From contig NMRA01000276.1 in the NCBI GenBank assembly GCA_002633005.1, positions 13,414 through 75,413 of the forward strand: 62,000 bases of DNA, written 5' to 3'. Position 1 is the stretch's first letter. Every line of letters starts with the position of its first letter. The notes beneath the pieces are model-generated. The model was not told the DNA's origin. It saw nothing but the letters and a program-made list of their open reading frames with translations, and did not search any database. This document shows, piece after piece, positions 1 to 11,734 of the stretch. A program made the position numbers and the translations under genes. This stretch comes from Phoronis australis. Taxonomy: Eukaryota; Phoronida; Phoronidae.

Positions 1-35
1 TAGATCCGCCACTGGAACCAAGTCGATTCCGGCAG

Positions 36-190
36 TGTCTTATCTGTGACCAATGTTTCCACGGAAAGAGTGAGCCTGATGCGACACTGCGTCACAGCAC
101 GAGGACACTCCCTTTTGTGGTGAATGTGGCATGTCATGCAAACAGTATGCCTCCTTCTACAGGCATAGCAAGCAGAAACGTCATCAGTGA
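36..190 (+). pseudogene. C2H2 zinc-finger 3' end, frameshifted remnant
   Basis: A plus-strand reading frame after a possible splice acceptor (CCGGCAG ending at 35) encodes CLICDQCF followed by 12 residues and a His, the first half of a C2H2 finger. About 30 codons later the frame must shift by one base to read FCGECGMSC...YRHSKQKRH and then a TGA at 188-190. That second segment has perfect C-x2-C-x12-H-x5-H spacing. C2H2 fingers usually bind DNA. The frameshift between the two fingers suggests a decayed terminal exon or a sequencing error. The upstream part lies outside the window. Bases 1-15 look like the terminus of a hAT-like MITE, so the fragment may border an insertion. Confidence 0.4.
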
Positions 191-1033
191 AATCATTAAG
201 TCCAGTGGTGAAGGTTGTTAAGTCACTATAGTTTATTCAGATTTACAGAGTTTATGGTTGGTAGTTGTCTGATGTTATAGTATTTTGACGTTTTGTTTTG
301 ATCCTGTTTTTCCTCAAGTTTCTTTCTATATTTGTGTTATTTCAAAAGAATTTTAACAGAACCAGTACATTTTTGTAGTGTTTGAGGTAGATTTAAATGG
401 CCATACTAAGTGCCGTTGGGCAATACTTACATACAACTGTTCTGACCAGTTAGTATTTTAAAAGAAAATTTATGTCTATGATTATTGTACTCGGAGAAAT
501 TGCTTTGATATTGTTGATTTCCTAATGAGAGACTATTATAGGCTACTATCAATCAGTCCTAAATAGATTGTCTCTGATTCAGTGATGATTTAGTTTAATA
601 CATTCCAAAAGTAATTCGTGGGAAATGTTCAATGGATTTGTAATGTTGATTTCCCTAAAGCAATATTTTATGTATTTTTGTAAGACCAAGTTTGAGATAT
701 GTGTGATAAAAGATTAATATTGTAATAGAAATGCTATAATATTGTTGTTGATTTCCTGTGTAAATCACTACAGTGTGTAGTTGAAGTGACGTTAATGACA
801 ACATGTTGACTACGTTTTGAGAAAATTACAATATAGTATGTGTATTATAAAACTCAATCTTTTTCAATGTCACATTAAACTATAGATCATAAACTGACGA
901 TGCAGGTGAACTTAGGACCAAGGCAACAAAACAGAAGAGTCAAACACAATATACATTCAAGCTACAGGGGGGCCACAAGTCAATCTGTATCAATGCTATC
1001 AGTAAAACATCAAGTAAAATCCCACCCGTTTTA
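191..1033. other. AT-rich non-coding stretch
   Basis: I see no coding signal, RNA gene or clear repeat here. The short open frame at 900-1103 has no recognisable content. The stretch could hold the 3' UTR of the zinc-finger remnant, but I see no unambiguous poly(A) signal. Confidence 0.4.
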
Positions 1034-1180
1034 TCAGCGCACCAGTTTACACAACTTCTGGCCAATTTTTAGATCCCAGACGTTCATGAGTGGGTATCTT
1101 TGAATCATCTCGTTAAGTGTTGCTGCACTCTCCTCCAGTCTCTCCACATGGGCAAGCCTATCATCATTCTTTGACTTCAT
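1034..1180 (-). CDS. Short unidentified reading frame, possibly a last exon or relic
   Basis: A 48-residue minus-strand frame starts with Met at 1180 and ends with TGA at 1034-1036. It is charged and helix-like at its N-terminal half (DRLAHVERLEESAATL) and has a non-repetitive, protein-like composition. An upstream minus-strand segment at about 1200-1325, in other frames, also reads as protein-like (VSCGLSDRVKQIVAADES), separated by a stop. This looks like a decayed gene or terminal exon, not random sequence. I do not recognise the family and assign no function. There is no convincing polypyrimidine tract before the frame. Confidence 0.25.
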   Translation of the reverse strand: MKSKNDDRLAHVERLEESAATLNEMIQRYPLMNVWDLKIGQKLCKLVR

Positions 1181-1651
1181 TGGCTATTTGTTTTTTTTTC
1201 CTTTTGCTGTCACAATTCTAGAAGAAGATTCTACACTCGCTCTCATCTGCTGCAACAATTTGTTTAACCCTGTCTGACAGACCACATGAAACAACTGCTG
1301 GGCGAGTCTTCAGTTTAGAACCCCTTGTTCACAGTGGTTTCGTCTAAAAGTAGATGTCTGTATTTCAAAACCCTGGTAGGATGTACCTTCACGTCGTGGG
1401 TAACATGTTCGTTGAAGCTCGCCTCACAATAACAGTGAACTTGCTTCCTGCAATGAAAATAAATTAGTTTGTGAAACTAAAAATATGCTTGATGTACATG
1501 TAGTGCTCATGGCAATTTAATGGATATATTATGCTGTTGTTCAGTTTTGATACGAAAGTAACACAGTAATGACGCAAAATGTGATTAATTCATTGCATCA
1601 CACTTAACCTTTTTCACGTTTTAAAGTTCAATACTATTCGACACACTACGA

Positions 1652-2117
1652 TGCGTTCCCGATCGCATAAACAAACACAAACAAGCGTTCCCGATAGCTT
1701 ATCGTTGCGTTCTCGATCGCATCTTTCAACAGAAAAGCGCCGAAAAATTAGAGATCCTAACAAAACTACAGAAAACAAGCGTTGCGTTATATTTTCACAC
1801 ATCATTTCTTCATAACTCCAAGGTCAACTTATTGATTTAGTGCCAAAAATAACAGTAATTTGCCAAAATGACATACAAATCACCTTCGGCTCATGCGATG
1901 CCTCGGTGAACGTAATTACTTTTCTCCTATAATTGGAGGAGACACTAGCCTAAACCTCTATCTGCCCTTCCTCAATGTGTTACGCTTTGAACTCATGTCT
2001 CTGTTTTCACATTGGATGTGAAAACAACGAAAATTCATCAAACTTACTCACCTTGCCTGGCTTCGCTTCTTGCGCCAAATTTCGTTCTCTATCGTTTTCC
2101 GGTCGTTCTCGATCGCG
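1652..2117. repeat. Dispersed CGTTCYCGATCGC motif cluster
   Basis: The near-palindromic motif TGCGTTCCCGATCGCA occurs at 1652-1667. Variants follow at 1684-1699 (AGCGTTCCCGATAGCT), 1706-1722 (TGCGTTCTCGATCGCAT) and 2102-2117 (GTCGTTCTCGATCGCG), with a weaker one near 2082. The CpG-rich motifs stand out from AT-rich surroundings. They could be binding sites or the debris of a short repeat. Confidence 0.4.
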
Positions 2118-3735
2118 GGTTGGCCGGTGTGGATTAAATTAGAGTTGGTTGAAATCTGACCTGCTGAAGTGGAGTGTATGTACCAGTACGGTAGTTTTTG
2201 TCCCAGCTGGACATATCCTGTTTGTGTCACGGTGTGTTTTTAATGCGTGATGGTGGTATTTTGAAATAAATCATTGTTTGAAACGGTTACCGTATCTCAA
2301 TGTATTGTTTCTGGGTGAACATATTTTGTAGTCCTCGTTCTGGATGGTCAGTCAGATTGAAGTGTTCTTGTTATTGACAGACAAATCTGCGATTCCGCAC
2401 ATCATGGTTGGATAAAAGGGGTACATTGATTGTGGTAAAAAATTGATAATGCGAACGCCTTTTTCAAACTCTAGTTCTGCTTGTATACATGTATTGCAGT
2501 CGCCATGTAATTTTACAACAGAGTCTATGGCACAACTGTGAGACCGTGTAGTTTCAAATGTACAAACTACTAGTTCATCAGCTAAGATGAATTAGGTACC
2601 AGGGACGGATGCGAGATAGTTAAAGATACGTAGCGTATCACTGAAGTAACATTTTCCTGAGACACCTCAGCACCCCCTACATGCGTTTTATTTTTGAAAA
2701 AAAATCTGCATATCCTTGTAATTATTCTTTGGTATAACCTGAAGTAGGCGATTTCAATCACCCTTCGGGAAACTGGGTCCGTTTAAATGCATACTTCAAC
2801 CTCCGGCTTCAAACCGCCCAAGCAGTGGTGTTCGAAATTTCAGTTAAACTAGTCAAGGTCTAGGAAACTTCATCAAATTTAGCTGAGTGAGCTCTTTGAA
2901 ATCATTTATTGTGTAGACCACATGATGAACTCACGTTGACAAAAATAAGTTCCACTACAAGCCCAGACTAAAAACTTCGGGAATACAGCGATTTAACGGC
3001 GTACCGGAGAGTGGCCCCCTTGACAGCTGATGGTCCCGTCGGTTTATGAACGACTGAAAAATAGATTCTATACAATTATAATGACAAAAAAGCTTAATGA
3101 CTGTATATTCCCTGGTAATTTTATAACATGTCGCAGTGATTGTCTTCTCGACTGCCAGTGAGCCGGCAAAACCTCCCAGGCCCTAGCGGCACTCCGTGTG
3201 CCAGGTCAGGAATTTTTTGTCTGTGCAATGGTTTATATGGCCGTTTACGCAATGCGTGGGTCACAGGTTTATGTTGCTTAATGTTATCAATATTTTAAAA
3301 CCTCGTTAATATTTAAAATTTCAAACTTTACTCTGAAAATATCCCGGCTTTCTTAAGGGCCACCGTGCTTTTGTTTACATTTCGTTCATCACAAATATGG
3401 CAGACCGCGTGGCACACGCTGTCTGGCTTGAGAGTGTCGTGTCGTCTAGTTGGCATGCAACCGGTCTGTAGTATTACGATGTCTTTGGATACCTCTACCC
3501 CCCCACCCCCAAGCAAACACGCAGAGAACCAGCGAGGCCATTCAGTTTTCTTAGAATGAGGCCACTGGCAGGCGTGCGTTCAGTAACGTTAGGACCTATC
3601 TAGAATCCAACCGAAGTCACGTGTTCTCAGTTGAGATACACGGCGATATCTCATGTAATCTCGTGAAGTCTTGCTTTTAAGCGAGGTTATAGCGTTACTG
3701 AACGGGAGGCCGATCAATCACGTACTCAGGGGCGG
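2118..3735. other. Non-coding stretch
   Basis: No coding exon or structured repeat is recognised. The overlapping open frames at 3328-3559 on both strands have no domain content. The 3480-3510 area holds a short C-rich tract. Confidence 0.35.
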
Positions 3736-4035
3736 CAGTGGCGGATTTAGAGAGGGGCCAAGGAGGCCATGACCGCCTAAAATTCTCCCAGATTCCATTT
3801 GCTGTTCGGGGGCGCGAATGTCTGATGGGCGAAATCCTGGCTAATACTCTTCCCTGTCCCCCACCTAAGTCAAAATCCCGGATCCGTCCCTGGGCGGAAC
3901 CAGGATTTTGACTTGGGGGGGGGCAGGGTAGAGTATTAGCCAGGATTTTGCCCATCAGACAATCGCATCCCCGAACTGCCTAATGGAATCTTAGGGGGTT
4001 CATGGTCGCCTTGGCCGACCTCTAATCCGCCAGTG
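3736..4035. mobile_element. Foldback MITE, hAT-like termini
   Basis: The left end CAGTGGCGGATTTAGAG pairs with the right end CTCTAATCCGCCAGTG. The inverted symmetry continues inward almost to the centre, near 3890. The arms around 3760-3885 and 3900-4025 (for example the segment reading AAATCCTGGCTAATACTC and its complement) are nearly complementary, so the whole 300-bp element can fold into one long hairpin. The CAGTGGCGGAT termini match those at 10310-10552 and at the left window edge. No clean target-site duplication was visible. Confidence 0.7.
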
Positions 4036-4499
4036 CAACTGAGTTTCAAGTCATGCAATATTGGCATCTGACGGTTCAAACTGGAAGCTTGTGTCGTATG
4101 ACAAATGAGGTGTTACGTCTAATTTACATATACCAGTGACATCTAACAGTCAAAATAAGACGATCGTTCCCGAGAAGAGGCCTCTTGTAAGGGTAAAACA
4201 AGTCATGTTCAAAACATCTCAAGCGCCACTAATATGCAGACTTTGGAGACCAAAGTGGTGTCATTTGTAGGTAAAGAGTTCAACTTTCACACACCACACA
4301 ATGGTTGGATTGCTAACAACTTTAACAGCCATATTTGAAATCACGCTTGAAAACATTTTTAAAAATGCGCCACAACAGTTGCCCCTTCCTGGTTAATGCC
4401 TTCCTGGTATTACTAAATTAATACTAATCAAATCGGAGTACTGGTCTTATGTTTCGTGGAGACTACTACCGGAATGAGCGTTTTTGACAACGCCATCCC

Positions 4500-4640
4500 A
4501 TACGAAAATATTCAATAGGATCCTAAAGGAATTCCTACAGGATCCTATACGAATTCCTACAGAAAGGATCAAGATTTCCTGTAGGAATTCCTATAAAAAA
4601 TCCTATAGGAATTTCTTCAAAAATCTGATTTCTAAACATT
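4500..4640. repeat. Patch of TCCTATAGGA-type minisatellite
   Basis: Short degenerate repeats built from GGATCCTA, AATTCCTA and CCTATAGGAA match the main array at 5630-6960. This is a small outlying patch. Confidence 0.6.
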
Positions 4641-4753
4641 TTAACAAACAAACAACCTTAGAATATATAGTACGATATCGGTTTGTTTTTATCTACTTTC
4701 AGCTCTTCTAAGTCATTAATTTTTGTAAATTTTAATATTCATGCGAGTCTTAA

Positions 4754-5453
4754 AGACGAAGGCAACCTTTTTTCATGTCATTTTTAGCAAAAATAAGGTT
4801 CGTTGGTTATCCCAGACATATATTCCACTTAATTACAGCTTTTCGTAATTTAATTATTTATTCGTTCTCTGCTCCGGAAGTGACGATTTGGGAGGCAAAA
4901 ATTTCGCGCCAATTTCAATTCATATAGGCTTCCCTTTTTCAGTGCTACGCCGCCCGTGGGTGAGCCAAACTTTGATAAGTTTATTGTGGACTTGTCTAAA
5001 GTATTGGAGCTATTTAGAAGAAGCCAGGTGTGTGGCGAGGCAGTCACATGGCGGGGTGTAAGCAGTTTGTGTGCTCAGGTCACTATCCAGTGGGAGTATG
5101 TAGCAGGACACTCGGGCAAGTGAGACAGTTGTTCCTCTGTCCCTGAGACGATAACGAGTACATCCCGGTACGCAGCAACTGTATGGCATGTTGACTGACT
5201 CGTAAACAAAAGCAAACTACGACCGAACTTATCACAACCGAGATAGAACAATGACCGACTCGGCAGCTCTCACAGTCAGACTATATGAAAAGAAATTGGC
5301 GCGAAATTCTTGCCTTCCAAAACGCGACTTTCGGAGTAGAGAACGAATAATTAATTAAATTACGAAAAGCTGTTATTAAGTGGAAAACATGTCTGGGATA
5401 ACCAACCAACCTTTTGTTTTGCTAAATAGACATGAAGAAAGGTTGATTTCGCC
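4754..5453. mobile_element. TTAA-flanked long inverted-repeat element (piggyBac-like MITE)
   Basis: A 700-bp element is flanked by TTAA at 4750-4753 and 5454-5457. Its ends, AGACGAAGGCAACC at the left and the complement of GGCGAAATCAACC at the right, begin inverted repeats of about 180 bp (roughly 4754-4935 against 5285-5453). These include the matching blocks GGTTATCCCAGACAT and AATTTCGCGCCAATTTC. The unique core of about 350 bp has no transposase. A TTAA target site is typical of piggyBac-type elements. Family placement is an inference from the target site and the lack of coding sequence. Confidence 0.65.
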
Positions 5454-5629
5454 TTAAATATGTTAATTGCTTCGTAATTTTGGTATTCCCTATATTAAAT
5501 CATATGCTAGTTGTACTCATTTTATTGCCAGAAATAATTTCCTTTAAAAAGTAGACTTAATATTGTCTATGACGAACATTGTTTTACGTTTTGTGTAAAA
5601 AGCACTTTTTGGAACGTAAAGCAACTCCA

Positions 5630-6962
5630 GTAGGAAATCCTACAGGACCCAGACGGATAGTCTATAGAGTATTCTGTAAGATCCTAATGAATTTCCTATA
5701 AAATACTGATCAAGCCTATAGAATTCTGTTGAACTTCCTATACAAACATATTGACCTTCCTACAGCATCGTAATGAACTTCTTATAAATTCCTACCGAAA
5801 ATCCTATAGAAAACTCTCAGAATATTTTGAAAGGCTTTCCCACCAGTTATATACCAACTTTGCTGATTCCAACGCCAAAAATTTCTTTTAAAGATGACAC
5901 TTAACATTGACTATGTTGTACATCATTCTATGTAATATGCTTATATTGTACTTTTAGAAACCTACAGCGATTCCAGCAGGAAATTCTATTTAATTCAACA
6001 CGGATTTTTTACAAAATATTCTATAAGATTGCATTAAACTTCCTGTAGAACGTCACATAGAATCCTATTGAACTTCCTATAAGATCCTATTGCAGATCGT
6101 ATAGAATCCTATTGAACTTCCAATAGGATCCTACTGAACTTCTTATAGCATCCTATAGAACGTCCTTATATGATCCTATTAGATTTCCTACAGAATCATA
6201 TTGATCTTATAGAATCCTATTGAACTTTGTATAGAATCCTATCGAAATTCCAATCCTACTGAACTTACTACAGGATCCTATTGAAATTCCAGTACTATTG
6301 AACTTCCTATAGGATCCTATTGAAATTCCAATCCTATTGAACTTCCTATAGGATCCTATTGAAATTCCAATCCTATTGAACTTTCTATATGATCCTATTG
6401 AGCTTCCTAGAATCCAATTGAACTTCTTATAGGATCCTATTGAACTTCCTATAGAATCAAATCGAACGGCCTATATGATCCTATTGAACTTCATAGAGGT
6501 TCCTATTGAACTTCCTATAGAATCATATTGAACTTCCCAAAGGATACTATTGAACTTCCTATAGGATCCTACTAAACTTCCTATAGAACCCTATTGAACT
6601 TCCTATACAATCCTATTGAACTGCTATGGGTGGCGCTATAGGATCCTAATAAACTTCCTATAGGCTCCTATTAAACTTCCCATAGAATCCTATTGAACTT
6701 CCTATAGGACCGTATTGAATTTTCTATAGAATCCTATTGAACTTCCAATAGAATTCCATTGAATTTTTTGTATATTCTTATTGAACTTCCTATATGATTT
6801 TATTGAACTTCCTATATGATCCTGTTGAACATCTTATGAGATTCTATTAAACTTCCTACAGAATCTGATTAAACTTCCTATAGAATGCTATTGAACTTCC
6901 TATAGAATCATATTGAAGTTCCTATAGGTTCATATTCAACTTCGTATAGGACCCTATTAAAC
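5630..6962. repeat. Degenerate about 22-bp self-complementary minisatellite array
   Basis: About 1.3 kb is built from diverged copies of a unit close to AACTTCCTATAGAATCCTATTG. The cores CCTATAGG and TAGGATCCTA are palindromic, so single strands could pair with themselves or with neighbouring units. Units differ by many substitutions, so the array is old. Two stretches of 100-150 bp, near 5830-5960, are poorer in the unit. Related patches occur at 4500-4640, 11025-11215 and 11735-11890. Confidence 0.85.
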
Positions 6963-8690
6963 TTCATGAGAAAAGCTCGCCTGGTCTCCAGCTACATGAG
7001 AAAAGCCCTCATACTCAGGTTTTGTTTATAACCTAGAAAGTATCAACTTACCAACCCCCTGTTGTCACTAGTAGTAGAAATAGTAAACATTTGAACTTGA
7101 CACCTAGCCACAAGCCGTTAGCTGCCAGACCTATAATTCTGTGCACTAGATAAATTATTTTTATGAACTATTTGAAGACTCTTCATTAGAAAAAACAAGA
7201 ACAGCACCAAAAACAGGGTATTACATAACATCGAATTTTTTTCTACACCCAATACTTATGATTTTACAAAATGACCAGTTGATATGAAGGCGGTGTATGA
7301 ATACAAAAGTTGTAGAAATTGTCAGTAAATATCCTAGTGTTTTATTTCAAACATTTTAAAATTACTTTCGTTCGTACACTGTTTAGAACTTGATTTTACT
7401 TTCGTAACAGTAGATATAATATTTTGACAGGTATATAATATACTACGAACTATTTTACTTGAGTAATGATACTGTATTTGCATGGGTAAGTTGGCTTAGT
7501 TTGGTCACTTAGTGTCATTCATGTAAATGAATAATAGTGACTAGGACAAGAAACAAAACAATGGCAGAATTTCCTAAAGTTGGTGGCAGTTGCTAAGCTG
7601 TCCACGAATGTGGACATTGGACCAACGGAATTATTGTATGAATTCCAAATGGTGACTTAATCGTCGGATGATTCCCGGTTGGCCCGGTCAAAACATCAAA
7701 CGGTTAGTGGAAGCCGAAACACGAAACGATTGCTACCAAACGTGAGCGAGGTAAGATAATATACTTTTGCTGTTTTTAAATATTATGCATAAAACTTTTG
7801 TTGATAAAATCTAGTTTTCAATGCCTTTTACATTCTTCAGCTGAGCTCAAGAAACGTAAATTTAGTTTTCTACAAAAATACTTTTGAAAAACCTCCTTTT
7901 TGGGGAAACATCGGATTTTAGGGTTAGAGTGCCGTAGAAATTCAGAAGGCTGGTTATTTTTTTCCACGAAGTCGCACTCTTTTAATGGTATTAAATGAGA
8001 TACTTTTTGTTTGTTAGTCGTCTTCAGAACATTATTAATGACAATTTACACAGAGAATGCGTGAGACATTATTAACCCAAATAAGCCAATCCGGTTTTTG
8101 TTTATTCATTATTTATAGCTTTTATTTGAATGTGTAAGCTAAATACTTGTTCATTGAACTCAATAAAAGTAAAATAATACTTGTTATGAACAACAAGGAT
8201 AAAAACACCCCCTCAACAGGCTTCCTGTACATTTCAAGTAATTCAAGTTGAGAAAATTGTTATATGCATCCCAAAATATGAGCTATGCAAGGTGACCTGA
8301 CAGCTTAGGAATGCACTAGTGTCACAATTTTATAAATTGTTTTTTCATGGTTGAATGTGAGGTCTGTCATTAGGTAACTATAAAAGTGTGGATCTCAAAA
8401 ATGATAACAAAAATTCACTTATTTGCAACTTTTTAGTGGTTTTCTTGCTCCCAGAATTTGTTTTGGTTATTGTTCAGGCATACTTCCCCCATATACTTGT
8501 TTAACAATATTGAAGTAAACAAGTCAGTTACACAGTGGTCATTCACAGACCAAGGGTCATGGTCCATATGGCTGTAACTGTGTATAGGCCTTTCTCAAAA
8601 TTTATGCATGACTCACATTCCAATCCCAGAACGAGGGTTGTACTGATAAGTCTAGAGGAAGTCTGTTGTCAGTGAATCTCTACATAAACA
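6963..8690. other. AT-rich non-coding stretch
   Basis: No gene is recognised. Sequence is unique-looking and rich in stop codons. It may include upstream regulatory DNA of the THAP gene at 8691. Confidence 0.35.
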
Positions 8691-8830
8691 ATGGCACACT
8701 GTTGTGTCCCTTGCTGCACAAATAACCAGAAAAAAGCAAAGAATTATCGTTTCACAAATTTCCTGCTGACAAAGAATTAAGAAGACAGTGGCTAGTGAAG
8801 ATTCGCAGAGATGAAGGGCCAACATTCCAA
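8691..8830 (+). pseudogene. THAP domain exon 1, one-base frameshift
   Basis: The ATG at 8691 opens a frame reading MAHCCVPCCTNNQKK...YR. A one-base shift near 8750 then gives FHKFPADKELRRQW...RRDEGPTFQ, followed at once by a GTAAGT donor at 8831. The C-x2-C start, the FHKFP block and the Trp are the landmarks of the THAP zinc-dependent DNA-binding domain. Restoring one T in the TTT run near 8752 would make the exon 141 nt long, a whole number of codons that joins in phase with the next exon. THAP domains occur in transcription factors and P-element-like transposases. The shift may be a real lesion or a homopolymer assembly error. Confidence 0.7.
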
Positions 8831-9378
8831 GTAAGTAGAATCTCAATGTCCACTTGGTGCAGTGCACCACCAGTTGCAGTGATGCTTGAACAGGTGGCAA
8901 TTTTCAAGAACATAATTGCCTAATACTAGCTGTCCTTACGGCACATTTTACTTCTCCAATGTAAAATTTTGTTTTATATACATATTCTCTGTAAATCTAA
9001 GAAAATGGCAAACCTTGAATGTTCCACTAATTTCTCAAAAACGGTGACCTAAAAGATTGCTGTAGTTCTCAGGTTGGACTCTAGACAGCCAGATAGAGTT
9101 GTTTATATCACAGAAAACTGCAGAGTGACACACATGCCCTCTCAATTAATCATTTTGCACTCAAAATAAACAGCCATGCTATGATGCAAGCACTACTTTC
9201 CCTTTTGTAATATCTGAGTTTCATTTTGCACTTCTATACTGTTGAATGTGAATGTAACTTTTACAGCTATGAATGGTTGATTGCTAGAAAAAATAAATAT
9301 GCTTTTACATATAATGTAAAAATAGTACATAACCACTTGCTGTGATAATTGTACAATAACACATGCTCTATATTTCAG

Positions 9379-9438
9379 GTTACAAAATATACTCATATTT
9401 GTTCTGCCCACTTCTTGCCTCAAGATTTCGTAGCATAG
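9379..9438 (+). pseudogene. THAP domain exon 2
   Basis: After the acceptor TATATTTCAG, a frame in phase with the exon ending at 8830 reads VTKYTHICSAHFLPQDFVA and then TAG at 9436-9438. ICSAHF supplies the last zinc ligands of the THAP C2CH module (C-x2-H). The AVPTIF-like box that usually closes a THAP domain is absent before the stop. A GTAGCA at 9430 could be a weak donor to a further exon, which I did not find. With exon 1 this makes a mini-protein of about 66 residues if the frameshift is an artefact. Confidence 0.6.
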
Positions 9439-10309
9439 TACTATTTAGCTAACAGATTTCAGATCGTAATTGTCTTTGTTAACTTGTTTTGTTTTATACG
9501 AGCAAGTCTCTTCCAGTATTCACACCATGTTTTGTTTATTTCTGTAGTAAACATGCTGACCTTCGGTTCATTCATAAAGCATTGCAAGAGACAAGATGAT
9601 CATTAACACATGTGGCAGAAAAAGTGGTAGTTGCTTTCTGTATGACTTCGCAGGAGTGATATCGGATAAAATTCAACAGAATGAAAAAATGATGAGCGTT
9701 ACCTAAACAGGAACATCGGAGCTTACAATCACCAGCTGTGGGGACCCAAATCAGACTTAAAGTAAATATACGCAGAATTTGACTGCTCGAAGGCAAACAC
9801 ATTTCCTTTATATGTGAGATACTATGGACATTTTGTTTTATAACATCGTTGTCAACTTCGTGTGGTTGAAAATATTCCTATACAGGTAACTGCAAAAAAA
9901 TTCAGTGAATGAATGTGCTTGTTTAGTAAACCAAGTGAAAATTTATAATTCCGATATTCATGTGGCGTGCTGAACATCCATTGATTGTCCTAAAACTGAT
10001 ATCTGTGTATACACCAGTTTATAAGTGTTTGTATGTGGTTCCTACTCTAAATCACCTTGTTATGTTCGTTTCTGCACTACTATACTTCTGTCATCAGTGA
10101 ATGAATGATTATTGTTCTTCTGGATCCATGTTGTTTTAATTATTCTCAGCAGGTCTGCTGGATGTTAAAGTTTGACAATGTGTTCAGTTCAAGCAACTTT
10201 GATTCTGTTGTCTCTCATTAGATGTTTGTCAGTTTTTCTTGAATAAACAGGTTGTGATGAAGAAAAATATTTGTTTTTATTATTTTACATAAGCTTAGTT
10301 GGTACTGAG
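9439..10309. other. Non-coding stretch after THAP exons
   Basis: No further THAP exon or AVPTF-like box was recognised. AATAAA-like sequence near 10240 (GAATAAACAGG) could serve as a poly(A) signal for the THAP gene. Confidence 0.3.
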
Positions 10310-10552
10310 CAGTGGCAGATCTACGTTTTTAGTAAGGGGGGCGGCAGGGTAGGATTTGCGCAAATTTGAGGCGCGTAGCACCGAACGGAGGGAAGGTCGG
10401 GAGGGTGTTTCTCCCCACCCGTGTAAGATTTTTTTGTTTTTTAATATCTGATTTCGTTTTCCTGGCAAATGTTTTTTTATTTTTTTATTTTTAATCGTGT
10501 CCCTGGGGGAGGGTTGAATCCCATGAACCCCCTCCCCGTAGATCCGCCTCTG
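10310..10552. mobile_element. Short MITE with CAGTGGCAGATCTACG ends
   Basis: The left end CAGTGGCAGATCTACG is the inverted match of the right end CGTAGATCCGCCTCTG. The interior of about 210 bp is G-rich on the left, C-rich on the right, and non-coding. The termini are of the hAT type and belong with the element at 3736-4035. The target-site duplication is not clear. Confidence 0.65.
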
Positions 10553-11024
10553 CAGTAGAACTACAAGTGGTACTTGAATTCATCGTTATCTCTTGGACCT
10601 TACTGGGTTCTGGTTTTATCTGTAGGTTTTGAAGTTTCTTCGTTTACGTAGGACAATGCTTTGATTAACATCTGCATAAAAATACTGAGATTCTGAGTGT
10701 ATTGTTAAAATAGGTATGTCGGGTCTTCAGTTGTCTCACTGGTTCAGCTATATAATTTCTAGCTGCTGTTCACGTTACCACAGAAAGCTTGCCATTGCTA
10801 TAAACTGTGTGTCAGTTTGAGCTCAGATATCTGAGGTTTGAGCCATATCCCTCAAATTGTTTATTCAATGCAACTCTTGGAAAGTAGTTCTATCCAGTCA
10901 GTTGTGGTTTTCAGTATGGGTCTGATATGTTGTCAGCAATTAGCCTGGTGTTTATTGTAGTTAGATATTGTTTATGATAAGGGCCTGAAAATTCTGAGAC
11001 CAGGCGAACTTTCGTCATGTCATG
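10553..11024. other. Non-coding stretch
   Basis: Nothing recognisable apart from simple AT-rich sequence between a MITE and a minisatellite patch. Confidence 0.35.
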
Positions 11025-11215
11025 CAGAATTCCATTAAACTTCCTTTAGAATCGCACTGAACTTCAATCGGATTCCATAGGAAGTTCAATAGGATTCTAC
11101 ATGAACTTCCTATAGAATCCCATCATCAATGATTGAACTTCCTACACAATCCTACTAGCTTCCTATAGAATCCCATTCAGAACTTCTTATAGAATCCTAC
11201 TGAACTTCCTGTAGA
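11025..11215. repeat. Patch of 22-bp minisatellite family
   Basis: Six or so degenerate copies of the AACTTCCTATAGAATCC unit are seen, in the same orientation as the 5630-6962 array, with one unit in the opposite orientation near 11085. Confidence 0.7.
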
Positions 11216-11734
11216 TGAAATTCTCTTAAAAGGGTAAGCTACATAGCTTTCATTATAGCTGTTTCATTTCTGGTGTTGTAAATTATAATGTTGTGTCTAA
11301 ACGTCTAACGGAACGTTTCGATTATGTGTATGGCTTAGTGGCTAAAATGGACAGTTTCTCAACTGGACAACAGGTGTCACTGAAAGGCGATCCAATGAAC
11401 ATTTATCTTTACAGCAATTAAAACACTTCACATAAGCTTACAGCTCTGACTATCACGGAACTGACAATATATAAAAGCCTATAGTATTCAGCATTCAAAT
11501 ATTAGTTACTTTATGTTTTGTAAAAGCAAAAAAGAACACACAAGTCTTTTGTAGCCCCAGCTTAGTACACCCATTTGTAACATAGATAGATATCCTGATT
11601 GTAGGCCTTTTTTAAGAACAGAGTACACTGCTGTACAAGAACCTTGAGGTTACCCGTGTGCCAGTTGAACGTTTCCAAAGAATTTCTTTTGTTGATAACA
11701 CTTGGTTTTTGTATTATGTATGCATTGGAAATGT

